Source: JANQIO01 sp043513815 (GTDB lineage: Bacteria; Pseudomonadota; Gammaproteobacteria; Pseudomonadales; Halieaceae). Taken from it: DNA of 64,000 nt. The position numbers and the translations under genes are program-made. Where the stretch lies: NCBI GenBank assembly GCA_043513815.1, contig CP121313.1, positions 1,364,001-1,428,000 of the forward strand. The letters run 5' to 3'. Shown here piece by piece: positions 35,418 to 44,551 of this stretch; positions within the stretch are counted from its first letter, which is position 1; every line of letters starts with the position of its first letter. The notes under the pieces are model-generated. The model saw only the letters and a list, made by a program, of their open reading frames with translations, was not told the origin of the DNA and ran no database searches.

Positions 35418-36215
35418 ATGCTGGGTAAAGCCAGGGTTCGGTTCATACAGGAGCAGCTCAATGCCCGGGGTTTCCCCTGCGGCAAGGCAGATGGGCTGGC
35501 AGGCAAGAAGACTTACGCGGCCCTTGATCACAGTGGCGCGGTGCCCGCCAACTGGGGCAAGAAGCGCAAGCTGGTCGGCTATATCCAGTGGCTGGCTGCG
35601 GCCCAAGACATCGATGCGGGCACCTTTGACGGGTATTGGGGCCCACAGACCGAATTCGCCTACGACGCCCTGCGTGAACAGCTCGATACCGGTGAGCCGC
35701 CGACCATCTGGCGCCCGGAAGAACTGGGTCGCGCCAACCCCAACAAGTGGCCTATCCAGACCCCGCAGAAGGAGCTGGTGAAGTTCTACGGTGAACCCGG
35801 CAAGCACCAGACCTATTTGCATGTGCCATATCCTCATCGCCTGGCCTGGAAGCTGGAGACTGAGCTGACCCGCTTCCAGTGTCACGAGAAAGTGCACGAT
35901 AGCCTGCTGCGCGTGTTGAAGCGCGTGGCCGATGCCTACAGTCCCGAGCAGATTCGCGAGCTGCGGCTGGACCGTTGGGGCGGGTGCCTCAACGTCCGCA
36001 AGATGCGTGGCGGCACAAAGATGTCCATGCACAGTTGGGGCATCGCCCTTGATTACGACCCCGCCAATAACCGCCTGAAATGGGGCCGTGACCGCGCCAG
36101 TTTTGCTCGGTCCGAGTACGACACCTGGTGGAAGCTCTGGGAGGAGGAGGGCTGGATCAGCCTGGGCCGCCACCGCAATTTCGACTGGATGCACGTGCAG
36201 GCCGCGCGCCTCTAA
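35418..36215 (+). CDS. M15-family D-alanyl-D-alanine peptidase with peptidoglycan-binding repeats
   Basis: A 265-residue protein. The N-terminus has two PG-binding-like repeats (about residues 8-37 and 52-90: IQEQLNARGFPCGKADGLAG and YIQWLAAAQDIDAGTFDGYW). The C-terminal M15 domain has the zinc motif S-x-H-x-x-G-x-A-x-D in SMHSWGIALDYD (His about 205, Asp about 212) and the last ligand His259 in FDWMHVQ. These are the residues of VanY-type carboxypeptidases and phage endolysins. No signal peptide is seen, which is phage-endolysin-like. It lies 29 bases upstream of the large membrane protein and may be co-transcribed. Confidence 0.85.
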   Translation: MLGKARVRFIQEQLNARGFPCGKADGLAGKKTYAALDHSGAVPANWGKKRKLVGYIQWLAAAQDIDAGTFDGYWGPQTEFAYDALREQLDTGEPPTIWRPEELGRANPNKWPIQTPQKELVKFYGEPGKHQTYLHVPYPHRLAWKLETELTRFQCHEKVHDSLLRVLKRVADAYSPEQIRELRLDRWGGCLNVRKMRGGTKMSMHSWGIALDYDPANNRLKWGRDRASFARSEYDTWWKLWEEEGWISLGRHRNFDWMHVQAARL

Positions 36216-36244
36216 TGGCTTCCAGTTATCTATAGGCCCGGACC

Positions 36245-39200
36245 ATGAACCTGCAGCCACTGAAGATTCTGGTCCCCGGTCGCGCCATGCTGGTGATGTT
36301 GCTGTTGCTGGCACTGGGCCTGGGCTGGTACTACGTCAGCTCCAGCGCCCAGGGCAGCCACCTTGTGCGGCGCAATTTCAATCACCTGAACCAGATCACC
36401 GCAAACATCGACGCCAGCGTCGATGCCCTGCATGCCCAGGTGCGCTTCAATCAGGGAGCGCCCTGCCCGGACGCGGAAGACGAGGAGTCCTGTCTCAAGT
36501 CGTTCAAGAAGCGACTGGCCGGCAACAGTCCACTAATCCGTGATGAATCTGCGATTCGCGCCGAGATAGATGACATCGTACTGGCTGAGGACATGGCGTC
36601 GGAGATGGACGGTGAGGACGCCATGCCTGAACAGGTACAGTCTTCCTTCTCGAAACAGCAAGTGCAGTCACCGCCCCAGAAGTACACACGATTCACGGAA
36701 TTGCAGCAGCAGAACTGTGTGGACCCCGATACTTTTGCCCGCGAGGCGGAGCAGATCGATAGCTACCTGGTCGATGGCGGCATAGGCAACAGTTTTTTTG
36801 TAGACGTAAACCTGTTGCTGGATGAGGAGGCCAATTCGCGCAACCGCTCCCGCAGGCCGGGAAGCGGGGGCGAGCAGCGAGAGTGCCTTGATCGCTCGCT
36901 GGCGCTCTACCTGGAAATCGACCTGTACTTCGATCTCATTCAAGGCCTGTCGCAGTCCGAGGGCTATTTCGATTCAATTATTATTGCCCGTGCTGAACCG
37001 AAAGGGGCCAGCAGCGACGAGGACTGGTATTACGAAGAGCCCCTGCCGGAGATTATATTCAATACCGCCTCCGGAGAGCCCTATGCAAACAGTGAAGACC
37101 TGCAGTCCATCTTCAGTATGCGCAGCGGCTTCGAGCGCTATCGCAGCATCGCCGACCTGAAGCAGCAGCACGGCGTCGACCGTTACCGAGCCGCGCTGCT
37201 GCCCGGTGACAACGCGGGCAAGAACCCGGTGGATATCGCGCCGCAGTCCTTCACCCACTCCACAGTCGTGCCTTTTGAGGTCGGTGGTTTCAAGCACCTG
37301 GCATTTGTGCAACCGCTGGAGTTGGAGGACATAGGCGAAGACCTGTTGATCATTGGCGTGGTGGACCAGGGGCGGTTCAATGCCCTGAAATACCGTGTGC
37401 CACTTAACTACCTGTCGTTGCTGTTGGTGGCCTTTCTGGTGGTGTTGCTGTCGTTGAATTTCATTCGGCTGGCGCTGTTGGGAAAGCGCGGCGTGCTGCT
37501 GAAACGCGACCTGCACCTGTCCTATATATCGCTGGTGGGAATGGCTTCACTGATCACCATTCTGATTGGCAATATCGGCGCCAGTATGCAGTTGAATGCC
37601 ATGTTCGACGAGGACCAGCAGTCGATTTTTGACCGGGTCCGATCACAGTTCGAACTGGAGTTGCTGGAAAAGCTGGCGCTGATGGTAGAGCCGAAGATGG
37701 CTCAGGACCTCGATCTCGATTTCTGCGAGTCAGAACAGTCCCGGGAATCCATCGGCAGGAGCGTCAAGGTTCGCTGTGGTGGCGATCCCGTCCCTCATAT
37801 CTCGGCGCTGCTGGAGCTCGATGCAAGCGGCCAGCAGACCGGCACCTATCGTACCCACCTGGCAAGCTCGCCCACGCCGCCCTTCAACTTGTCCAGCCGC
37901 AACTACTTCAAGGCCGCACTGGGCGGCGAGGCCTGGCGCCTGGACGCCAGTCGGCTGCGGAAGTACGCCGGTGAAGGCCCCTACGCTGGCCTGATTGATG
38001 CACTGGACGGCCAGCGCTACTACATGCAACGCATAGAGTCATACGTCGATAGCACTCTGGAGACGGCCATCTCCGTGCCACTTCACGAGGACCATAACGC
38101 GCGCCAGGTGGACGGAGTGCGCGTAGCCGTGGTGCGCTTCAGAAGTCTTGAAGACGTGGTCCTGCCACCTGGTTTCGGCCTGGCCGTGTTCGAGAGTCAG
38201 TCTGGCCGGGTGCTGTTTCACGACGACTACCGGCGCAGCCTGCGGGAAAATTTCTACCGTGCCACTGACGACGACCCAGACCTCAAGGCCGGCGTGATTG
38301 CCGGGGTCAAGATGGGCCTGGACCTGAACTACAAGGGCGACAGCGTGCACGCGGCATTCGGCCCCCTGGCGGACACCCCGTGGACCATGGTGGTTTACTA
38401 CCGTGAGCCTTTGGTCGATGTCATCAACTTCCACTTCGGGGTGACGGCATCGGTACTGAGCGCGTTGTTTATTATCCTGTTTCTGCTGGGTTCAGGTGTG
38501 CTGGCGATGCTGGTACCGCGAGTGATCCAGGCCTGGCGGGGCGATGAGGAGGCCGGTGCCGGCATCGTGCCGGACTGGATATACCCGATGGATGGCAAGG
38601 CGTCGGTCTATGTCGACCTGACCGGTATGAACCTTGGGCTGTTGCTGCTGTACACCGGCGTGACCTATCACCTTGATATCACCGACTCCTGGCCCTGGTT
38701 GCTGTTGGCGCCGGCGGTGATATTCGGACTCTGGCATCGCCAGGTTCAGCCGGAGTTCTACAGGGGCCTTCCGGGCCTGCTGCGGCCCCTGGGCCTGGCG
38801 TTGCCCTACGGATTTGCCCTGCTGCTGGTGGTGGCCTATGCGAGACTGCTGATTTTAAATAACGGCAGTGTCTACCTGGGTGTATCCCTGCTGTGCGCTG
38901 CAGCGCTGTACCTGGCGCTGCGCTTCAACGAGGCGCGCAAGCGCCGGGCCCTGGAGCGCATGCCGCGCCAGCATAAGCTGGCCGGGATGCGTGCGCGTGA
39001 TCTGGTCAACTATCGGCGTGCGACCTGCGTGTTCATCCTGATGTTATCCGTCTCCCCGACCATTCTGCTCTACAACGAAAATTTCGATGTGCACGAGAAG
39101 CTCTGGGTGGAGTTCACCAACTGGTCCAACAGCGACCGCCTGCGGGATCGGTCCAAGGGATATGAAAGCTACTCGCAGCGAACCCATCAGTCCGGCGACC

Positions 39201-40741
39201 TCGGCGATTTCCTGCTGGAAAACTGGCAGGGCGTTTACCTGCCGCGCACCGAAGTATTCAGTCTGACGCTGCCGGAGGCAGGCATTGATAGCCTGGCGAG
39301 CCCTATGGCCGGCCTGGCACCACAACCGGAGGTAGACCGCTGGCCGCCACTGCGGGAAAAGTATGGCCTTCCCGACAACTATGACCGCGAGTTCACCCTT
39401 TACATGCTGGTGGCGCGCGATCGCGCCAGCGTTCTGAAAAACTGCCACGTCCATATCAATCTCGACAGCGAGCCCCACTGGCAGTGTGCGCGCAGCCCCA
39501 GGGTGGATGAGCAGGTCGCGTTGTTGAAAAGCCTGGTCAAGGCCCTGCCGAGTTTCAGTGCCACCGGGTCTCTGCTGGAAAGTTTCACCGAGCGTTCACG
39601 CATCATGCACGCCATGGGCGACGAGGCAGGAAAGGACCCCACGATGCAGGACCAGCCTGCGCTGGTGGCCATCGATGAGTACGACCGCGCGACCGGGCTG
39701 CACTACCTGATGAGCACTGTATTCCCGCACACGCGTTCGGAATACCCCCAGGTCATCCTGATACCTTACTTCCTTTTCCTGCTGATCAGCGGAATTTATG
39801 TGTATCTGCTCACCGGCTTTCTGGCGGACCGCCAGCTGGGCGGGCGTTTCGCGCGCCGCAAATCTGCGATCGACCGCGAGGCCAATCACGATGAAATACT
39901 CGCCGGTGGCCTTATGGTTGTGCCGGCGGGTATGGACCTGGAGACGGCCTACCAGCAGCTTGTCGATTCCGAAATTCTCAAAGGTCAGAATTTCGAAGTG
40001 CCCCAGAGCAATGGATCAGTTGGACTCAAGCACGTGGCCGTGTCGGACGACATGATTATCCTCAAGGATTTCTTCAGCGTGATCGACAATCGCAGCCTGG
40101 CGGTACAGGTGGTGAGTTTCCTGGAGGCTCAGTTGAGTGCCGGCAAGCGCGTCATCGTGCTCAGTGATATCGACCCCAAGTACTGGCTGCGTTCGCAGCA
40201 TGTGGGCGACACCCTGCCGGCGCCGCTGTTCCATCGCTGGGAGTCCCTGTTGATGTCACTGCACAGCTATTGCCTGTTCCCACCGGGACGCGTCTGTGCG
40301 GCACCCGACCCGAGCTGTTTCCGGCGCATCTGGGAGCGCTCCAGCAAGGATGAGAAGCTGTTGCTGGCAGGGCTGCATTACGAGAACGTCGTGAACTACC
40401 GCAATCTCAGTGCTGGCATCAGCCTGTACCGGCGCGGTGTGCTGACATTCCGCGATTTCCAGTACCACTTTATCAACGCTGCCTTTGCGCGCTTCGTCGA
40501 GCGCCAACTGCCCAGGGATGAATTCCGCCGGGAGGCCGCGGGCCACGAAAACAAAGTGTGGCTGGCATTCAAGGGACCGATCATGCTGGCGCTGCTGGTG
40601 ATGCTGGGCTTTATCGCCTACACCGCCCAGGATGAAATGCGTATTGTCTTCTCGGTATTGACCACAGTCAGCGGCACCCTCGTCGCGGTGGGTGCATTCA
40701 GCGAACGCATTCGCAGCTTCCGCTCCTACCTGGGCGGATGA
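36245..40741 (+). CDS. giant membrane protein with Cache-like sensor and C-terminal winged-helix-like region
   Basis: A 1498-residue protein of unknown function. TM1 is at about residues 14-31, a first extracytoplasmic domain runs to about 380, and TM2-3 are at about 384-446. A dCache-like ligand-binding domain spans about 450-725. A bundle of further helices lies at about 727-945, a second outside domain at about 945-1165, and TM at 1167-1190. A cytoplasmic part (1195-1440) contains KRVIVLSDIDP near 1300 and, near 1369, EKLLLAGLHYENVVNYRN, which resembles the winged helix of STAND ATPases. Two more helices end the protein. I see no P-loop, kinase or cyclase motif. It follows an M15 peptidase gene, suggesting an envelope-sensing role. 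No close family recognised. Confidence 0.8.
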   Translation: MNLQPLKILVPGRAMLVMLLLLALGLGWYYVSSSAQGSHLVRRNFNHLNQITANIDASVDALHAQVRFNQGAPCPDAEDEESCLKSFKKRLAGNSPLIRDESAIRAEIDDIVLAEDMASEMDGEDAMPEQVQSSFSKQQVQSPPQKYTRFTELQQQNCVDPDTFAREAEQIDSYLVDGGIGNSFFVDVNLLLDEEANSRNRSRRPGSGGEQRECLDRSLALYLEIDLYFDLIQGLSQSEGYFDSIIIARAEPKGASSDEDWYYEEPLPEIIFNTASGEPYANSEDLQSIFSMRSGFERYRSIADLKQQHGVDRYRAALLPGDNAGKNPVDIAPQSFTHSTVVPFEVGGFKHLAFVQPLELEDIGEDLLIIGVVDQGRFNALKYRVPLNYLSLLLVAFLVVLLSLNFIRLALLGKRGVLLKRDLHLSYISLVGMASLITILIGNIGASMQLNAMFDEDQQSIFDRVRSQFELELLEKLALMVEPKMAQDLDLDFCESEQSRESIGRSVKVRCGGDPVPHISALLELDASGQQTGTYRTHLASSPTPPFNLSSRNYFKAALGGEAWRLDASRLRKYAGEGPYAGLIDALDGQRYYMQRIESYVDSTLETAISVPLHEDHNARQVDGVRVAVVRFRSLEDVVLPPGFGLAVFESQSGRVLFHDDYRRSLRENFYRATDDDPDLKAGVIAGVKMGLDLNYKGDSVHAAFGPLADTPWTMVVYYREPLVDVINFHFGVTASVLSALFIILFLLGSGVLAMLVPRVIQAWRGDEEAGAGIVPDWIYPMDGKASVYVDLTGMNLGLLLLYTGVTYHLDITDSWPWLLLAPAVIFGLWHRQVQPEFYRGLPGLLRPLGLALPYGFALLLVVAYARLLILNNGSVYLGVSLLCAAALYLALRFNEARKRRALERMPRQHKLAGMRARDLVNYRRATCVFILMLSVSPTILLYNENFDVHEKLWVEFTNWSNSDRLRDRSKGYESYSQRTHQSGDLGDFLLENWQGVYLPRTEVFSLTLPEAGIDSLASPMAGLAPQPEVDRWPPLREKYGLPDNYDREFTLYMLVARDRASVLKNCHVHINLDSEPHWQCARSPRVDEQVALLKSLVKALPSFSATGSLLESFTERSRIMHAMGDEAGKDPTMQDQPALVAIDEYDRATGLHYLMSTVFPHTRSEYPQVILIPYFLFLLISGIYVYLLTGFLADRQLGGRFARRKSAIDREANHDEILAGGLMVVPAGMDLETAYQQLVDSEILKGQNFEVPQSNGSVGLKHVAVSDDMIILKDFFSVIDNRSLAVQVVSFLEAQLSAGKRVIVLSDIDPKYWLRSQHVGDTLPAPLFHRWESLLMSLHSYCLFPPGRVCAAPDPSCFRRIWERSSKDEKLLLAGLHYENVVNYRNLSAGISLYRRGVLTFRDFQYHFINAAFARFVERQLPRDEFRREAAGHENKVWLAFKGPIMLALLVMLGFIAYTAQDEMRIVFSVLTTVSGTLVAVGAFSERIRSFRSYLGG

Positions 40742-40940
40742 TAGTACTCATATCAATGCGCATTGGTTGTACGTTTGTGCAATTGATGTACAGATTTCGA
40801 GATGGGAGCGTTTTTTGTGACCGCGGTCTTCCCGCGCGTTGGCTTCCGAAATAGCGGTTTGGTACTTATAGATTTGTGAACAGGGACGGGCCCCTTGAGG
40901 GGCAGTTTCTGTGATATGAGCAACCAACCGGCAAGCTGTA

Positions 40941-41657
40941 ATGGATGTAGCCGAATACACCTACCGACTTCTGAAAGACCAGCCCATTGTAACTGTGGCT
41001 GGCAAGCAGTACCTGTTATCCACTGGCTCGACCCGCTCCGTGGGTAATGCCCCGGTGCTGATGGGCCGTCGTGATATTGACCCTCTGCCGAGCTACCAGG
41101 GCATTACCGTCGCCAACCTGCGCCAGCGGCTGGGTTCCCAGTTGGCCGGCATGCTCGGGATGGACCTGCTGGCGCCCTTTGCGGTGCACCTTTACCCGGA
41201 CGAGCGCCTGCTACGGCTGTGTCCGACCTGTGAAATGCAGGGGGACACGCTGCCGATTGAAGTCGTGCAGGGTGCTCCGGTGATCACCGCCCAGGCCGGC
41301 GGCATCGGCGGCCGCAAGTTGCGCCTGGCGATCGACACCTCTACTGCACTTTCCCTGGTACCGGAGCGTCTGCTGCGCCATTGCGAATCACTGGGCAGTC
41401 GCAAGGCTTACCACCCGCTGGTGGGGAGCTTCCGTACACCACGTTACCTGCTGGATCTGGCCATCGACGGCAGCGGTCGAAAGTTCCACGCCGGCATCCT
41501 GCCCGACAGTCTCGAGGCCCAGCTACACAGAGACCGCCTGGACGGCATCCTGGGGGCCGATTTGCTGGAACACTTCGGCGTCTGCCTGCGGCTGACCCGG
41601 CGCATGATTACCCTCGGACCGCGGAGCTTTGGCATTCCCGCGGCCGCTGGCGCCTAG
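40941..41657 (+). CDS. retropepsin-like protein with degenerate active sites
   Basis: A 238-residue protein paralogous to the next gene. Both show two similar lobes with a D-[TS]-G site, then a hydrophobic-Gly motif (here GMLGMDLL and GILGADLLEHFGV). In this copy the first site reads S27-T28-G29 in LLSTGST and the second D131-T132-S133 in AIDTSTA, so neither keeps Asp-Thr-Gly. It probably lacks protease activity and may act as a partner or inhibitor of its neighbour, which is inference. The gap to the upstream gene is 199 bases. Confidence 0.75.
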   Translation: MDVAEYTYRLLKDQPIVTVAGKQYLLSTGSTRSVGNAPVLMGRRDIDPLPSYQGITVANLRQRLGSQLAGMLGMDLLAPFAVHLYPDERLLRLCPTCEMQGDTLPIEVVQGAPVITAQAGGIGGRKLRLAIDTSTALSLVPERLLRHCESLGSRKAYHPLVGSFRTPRYLLDLAIDGSGRKFHAGILPDSLEAQLHRDRLDGILGADLLEHFGVCLRLTRRMITLGPRSFGIPAAAGA

Positions 41658-41718
41658 GGCCATCAGGCAGGCGGCTATAAGCATGTTTATGCCGGCGGCA
41701 TTGGTCGATGATATCCGC

Positions 41719-42417
41719 ATGGCAAATTACCTATTTCAACTCCATCACGGCCACATCATTATCAATGTTGAGGGCCGTCCCTTTCTGCTGGATACCGGCG
41801 CTCCGTTCAGCGTGGGCTATGAGTCCCTGCGGCTGGGCGGCCAGGTATTTCGGATGGAACACAGCTACATGGGCGTGACGGCCAGCTACCTGTCGGAGCA
41901 TATTGGCGTTCCTATAGAAGGCATGATTGGTGCTGATGTGCTCCGTGCGTTCAATGTCTCGATCTACGCCGCAGAACGCATGGTGCAGTTCCATCACCTG
42001 GCCCCCACCGGTGAAATCATGGTGCCGGTCCAGGAAGCCTGTGAACTGCCGGTGATCAGTGTGAAGGTAAACGGCCGGGTACGCCGGATGTTCTTTGATA
42101 CCGGCGCGCCAATCTCCTATTTGCTGCCTGAGGCCCTGGTGGGGGCCAAACAAGAAGGTCGCCATGAGGACTTCTACCCGCTGCTGGGTAGCTTTCTCAC
42201 GCCTATCTATAGCCTGCCTGTCGATCTTGGGGGGCACCAGCAGCGAATGCGCTTCGGGCAGGTGCCGGAAGAGCTGCGTGCCATGCTCAAGGCCGGCGAC
42301 GTACAGGGCATGATCGGTACCGAAGTACTGCGGTATTTTGGCGTGAACCTGTCAGTGCGCGACAAAGTCATGCGCCTCGAGTCACCGCACAACATGGTGG
42401 GCCTGGCGGCGGGTTAG
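41719..42417 (+). CDS. retropepsin-like aspartic protease, two-lobed
   Basis: A 232-residue soluble protein with two retroviral-type sites: D25-T-G in LLDTGAPFS and D127-T-G in FFDTGAPIS. Each is followed by a hydrophobic-Gly motif (GMIGADVLRAFNV and GMIGTEVLRYFGV), so one chain carries a full aspartyl dyad, like a single-chain retropepsin or pepsin. ATG 41719 is chosen because it aligns with the start of the upstream paralog; ATG 41683 is an alternative. The gap between the two paralogs is 61 bases. Substrate unknown. Confidence 0.82.
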   Translation: MANYLFQLHHGHIIINVEGRPFLLDTGAPFSVGYESLRLGGQVFRMEHSYMGVTASYLSEHIGVPIEGMIGADVLRAFNVSIYAAERMVQFHHLAPTGEIMVPVQEACELPVISVKVNGRVRRMFFDTGAPISYLLPEALVGAKQEGRHEDFYPLLGSFLTPIYSLPVDLGGHQQRMRFGQVPEELRAMLKAGDVQGMIGTEVLRYFGVNLSVRDKVMRLESPHNMVGLAAG

Positions 42418-42669
42418 CCCAGCCCGGCCTGCTCCGGCAACACGCCGGGACGATTTTCAGCAGCGGAGCCTGGAGCGTGGCTTCAGTGTCTACGGCTGTT
42501 TCCCCATGCATTCCTGAAAAAGTGAATTCGAGCTCACCCACGGTACGAATTTGGCGGTGTCGTCTTCGTTTTCGAATCCAGAGGCTCGATTGGGTTTTTT
42601 ACCGCGCGTTCCCCTCAATCCTTTGGTTTAATGGGTAGTTCGACTAGCCACAAAAAGCGCCTTTATTTC

Positions 42670-43446
42670 ATGAGCTTGTCTGATGTGCGTACCCGAGATT
42701 GGGGCTGGCTGCTGGCGGCCATCGCGTTGCTGGTCCTGGCCTGGCAGGGCGGACTGGACCGCGTGGCCCATGATTATGTGAGTGCGTCCCTGGTTGACGC
42801 CGGCATCATCTACGGCACGGCCCGGGGCATTAACGCGCTGGTTTCAGCACTGCAGGGTACCGAGCTGGACATGTGGCTGGTGACGTTTTCCATCGGTGAA
42901 CTGCTGGATCCGATCAACGACGTGATCGAGCGCTTCTCCGCGGTGATGACCCTGGCGGTGACCAGCCTGGTTATCCAGCAGCTGCTGCTGCTGATCGTGT
43001 CCGATGTGACCTTCTCGGTAGCTTTAACGGCGCTGGCAGCGGCCACCCTGGTGGCCTGGTTTATCGCCCGTAGCGGTGGCTTTCCGGCGTTGATGAAGGT
43101 ATTCCTGGTGCTGGCCTTCGTACGCTTCTCCCTGGCGCTGGTGATACTCGCCAACCTCTGGGTAGACCGGGTATTCCTGCCGGATTCCGGCGGACCTGAG
43201 CACCAGGTGATGCAGGCGTTTTACGGGGATCTGGAAGAAGTCGACCGCACGGTGCGCGGAGAGGGCGAGCGCAAGCGCAGCGACCTGTCGCGCCAGTTTG
43301 ACGACCTGCAGTCGCGTTTTTCCGATTTTGTGGACGGCACCCTGCGACTGCTGGGGGCGGTGCTGCTGAAGAGCGTGCTGATTCCGCTGGTATTTCTGCT
43401 GGCAGTCTGGCGGCTTGCAGGCTGGGTAATGCGCCTGCCGGACTAG
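42670..43446 (+). CDS. hypothetical multi-pass membrane protein
   Basis: A 258-residue membrane protein. Hydrophobic segments lie at about residues 10-25, 82-105, 110-130 and 140-160, with another near the end (about 235-255), and a charged cytoplasmic or periplasmic part at about 175-230 (EGERKRSDLSRQFDDLQ). I start it at ATG 42670 because that begins a natural membrane-protein N-terminus (SLSDVRTRDWGWLLAAIALL); ATG 42631 is possible. Its last 4 bases overlap the end of the convergent small gene. I do not recognise the family. Confidence 0.75.
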   Translation: MSLSDVRTRDWGWLLAAIALLVLAWQGGLDRVAHDYVSASLVDAGIIYGTARGINALVSALQGTELDMWLVTFSIGELLDPINDVIERFSAVMTLAVTSLVIQQLLLLIVSDVTFSVALTALAAATLVAWFIARSGGFPALMKVFLVLAFVRFSLALVILANLWVDRVFLPDSGGPEHQVMQAFYGDLEEVDRTVRGEGERKRSDLSRQFDDLQSRFSDFVDGTLRLLGAVLLKSVLIPLVFLLAVWRLAGWVMRLPD

Positions 43447-43772
43447 CAGCGCCTGTCGAGCAATTCGAGCAGGCGGCGTTCGTTGCGGAAAGCGGCAAAG
43501 AACAGGCCAACCACCACCAGAAAGGCACCGAGCATTGCCAGCAGCAGGATCGGCAGCATCACTGCGATGACGGCGAGCGTAGATTCCTCGAGGCTGCCGC
43601 TCTTGAGCGCTGCCACCGTCGCCAAGGGATTGATCATCAGCGGCGCAGAGAACCACAGCCACAGGGCAAACCCCAACATCCCGGCCACCAGGCCACTGCC
43701 GGCATAAGGCCATAGCGACAATAGCCGGCGACGACGGTCGACGAAGGCCTGCTCGGTCGGTGTCAATTGCAT
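43443..43772 (-). CDS. small two-helix membrane protein
   Basis: A 109-residue protein with two membrane helices (about residues 25-45 and 66-92) and a basic start (TEQAFVDRRRRLL). ATG 43772 was chosen over the upstream in-frame ATG because it follows the lipocalin stop by 4 bases, making it second in an operon with the lipocalin. Function unknown; perhaps a membrane helper of the lipocalin. Confidence 0.7.
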   Translation of the reverse strand: MQLTPTEQAFVDRRRRLLSLWPYAGSGLVAGMLGFALWLWFSAPLMINPLATVAALKSGSLEESTLAVIAVMLPILLLAMLGAFLVVVGLFFAAFRNERRLLELLDRRC

Positions 43773-43776
43773 GGGT

Positions 43777-44307
43777 TTAGCCCTCTTCGGGCGCACTGCC
43801 GTGTTCGACGAAAATCAGTTCCTCTGTCGGGAACTCAAGTGCCTGTGCTTTCGCCACCAGGTCCGCCAGGACGTCTTCCGGCAGGTTGGGTTCGCGAGCC
43901 AGTATCCACAGGTAGCCTCGGTTAGGGCCGACGACCATGGCCCATCGGTATTCCGGGTCCAGGGCGATGACATTGTAGCCCCCGTAAAAGGGGCCAAAGA
44001 ACGACACTTTCAGCTGGGAGAAGTCACCTTCTTCAAGCGGGTAGGCCTTGCCCTCGGCCTGGCTCCACTCACCATCTTCGGCGTTGTAGCCCTTGTTCAG
44101 CACGCTGATGCCGCCATCTTCGCGCATGCCGTAGGTGGCGGTGACATCCGTCAGCCCGCGTTCAAAGGAATGATCGAGCCTGGCGATTTCGTACCAGGTG
44201 CCGAGGTAACGTTCCGGATCGACGGTATCCACCGACTCCACGCCATCGGGCAGGCCGGTGCAGGCGGTCAGGGCGATGCCCAGCATTGCCAGAAAAATGT
44301 AACGCAT
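43777..44307 (-). CDS. blc: lipocalin, Blc-like outer-membrane lipoprotein
   Basis: A 176-residue lipoprotein. The lipobox LTAC puts the acylated Cys at residue 16. The lipocalin first signature is GTWYEIAR at about residues 36-43, followed by a typical eight-stranded barrel pattern and the second conserved region (GYLWILAREPNL, about 132-143). Blc binds fatty acids and lysophospholipids and is linked to envelope repair. A small membrane protein gene follows 4 bases later. Confidence 0.92.
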   Translation of the reverse strand: MRYIFLAMLGIALTACTGLPDGVESVDTVDPERYLGTWYEIARLDHSFERGLTDVTATYGMREDGGISVLNKGYNAEDGEWSQAEGKAYPLEEGDFSQLKVSFFGPFYGGYNVIALDPEYRWAMVVGPNRGYLWILAREPNLPEDVLADLVAKAQALEFPTEELIFVEHGSAPEEG

Positions 44308-44551
44308 AGCGGAATTCCAGGCTTGTGAAGGGTAGGAGTATAACGGAGATAGCGGCTGGACGAGCCAGGCTGCGGCGGCAGGCGTGTTGCAGAAAATGGC
44401 TTCATCGCTGTTGGGTTGAATGCGATAGTGGCGATGTGAATACAGGGTGTCGTATCCGCTGAATGGCCCCGGTGCTATGCTACGCGCCCTTTTTCCCTGG
44501 CACGCCGTGCAAGGGTTTGTTTGTCCGGCGCATCCACTACAGGATCAGGTC

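Noticed and set aside
36652..40546. Several antisense frames inside the giant membrane protein gene
   Set aside because: All are shorter, featureless and in GC-rich mirror frames of a long continuous gene.
42631..42669. N-terminal extension of the membrane protein gene to ATG 42631
   Set aside because: The extra 13 residues are charged and unlike a membrane-protein start, and neither start has a clear ribosome-binding site; the shorter form was kept.
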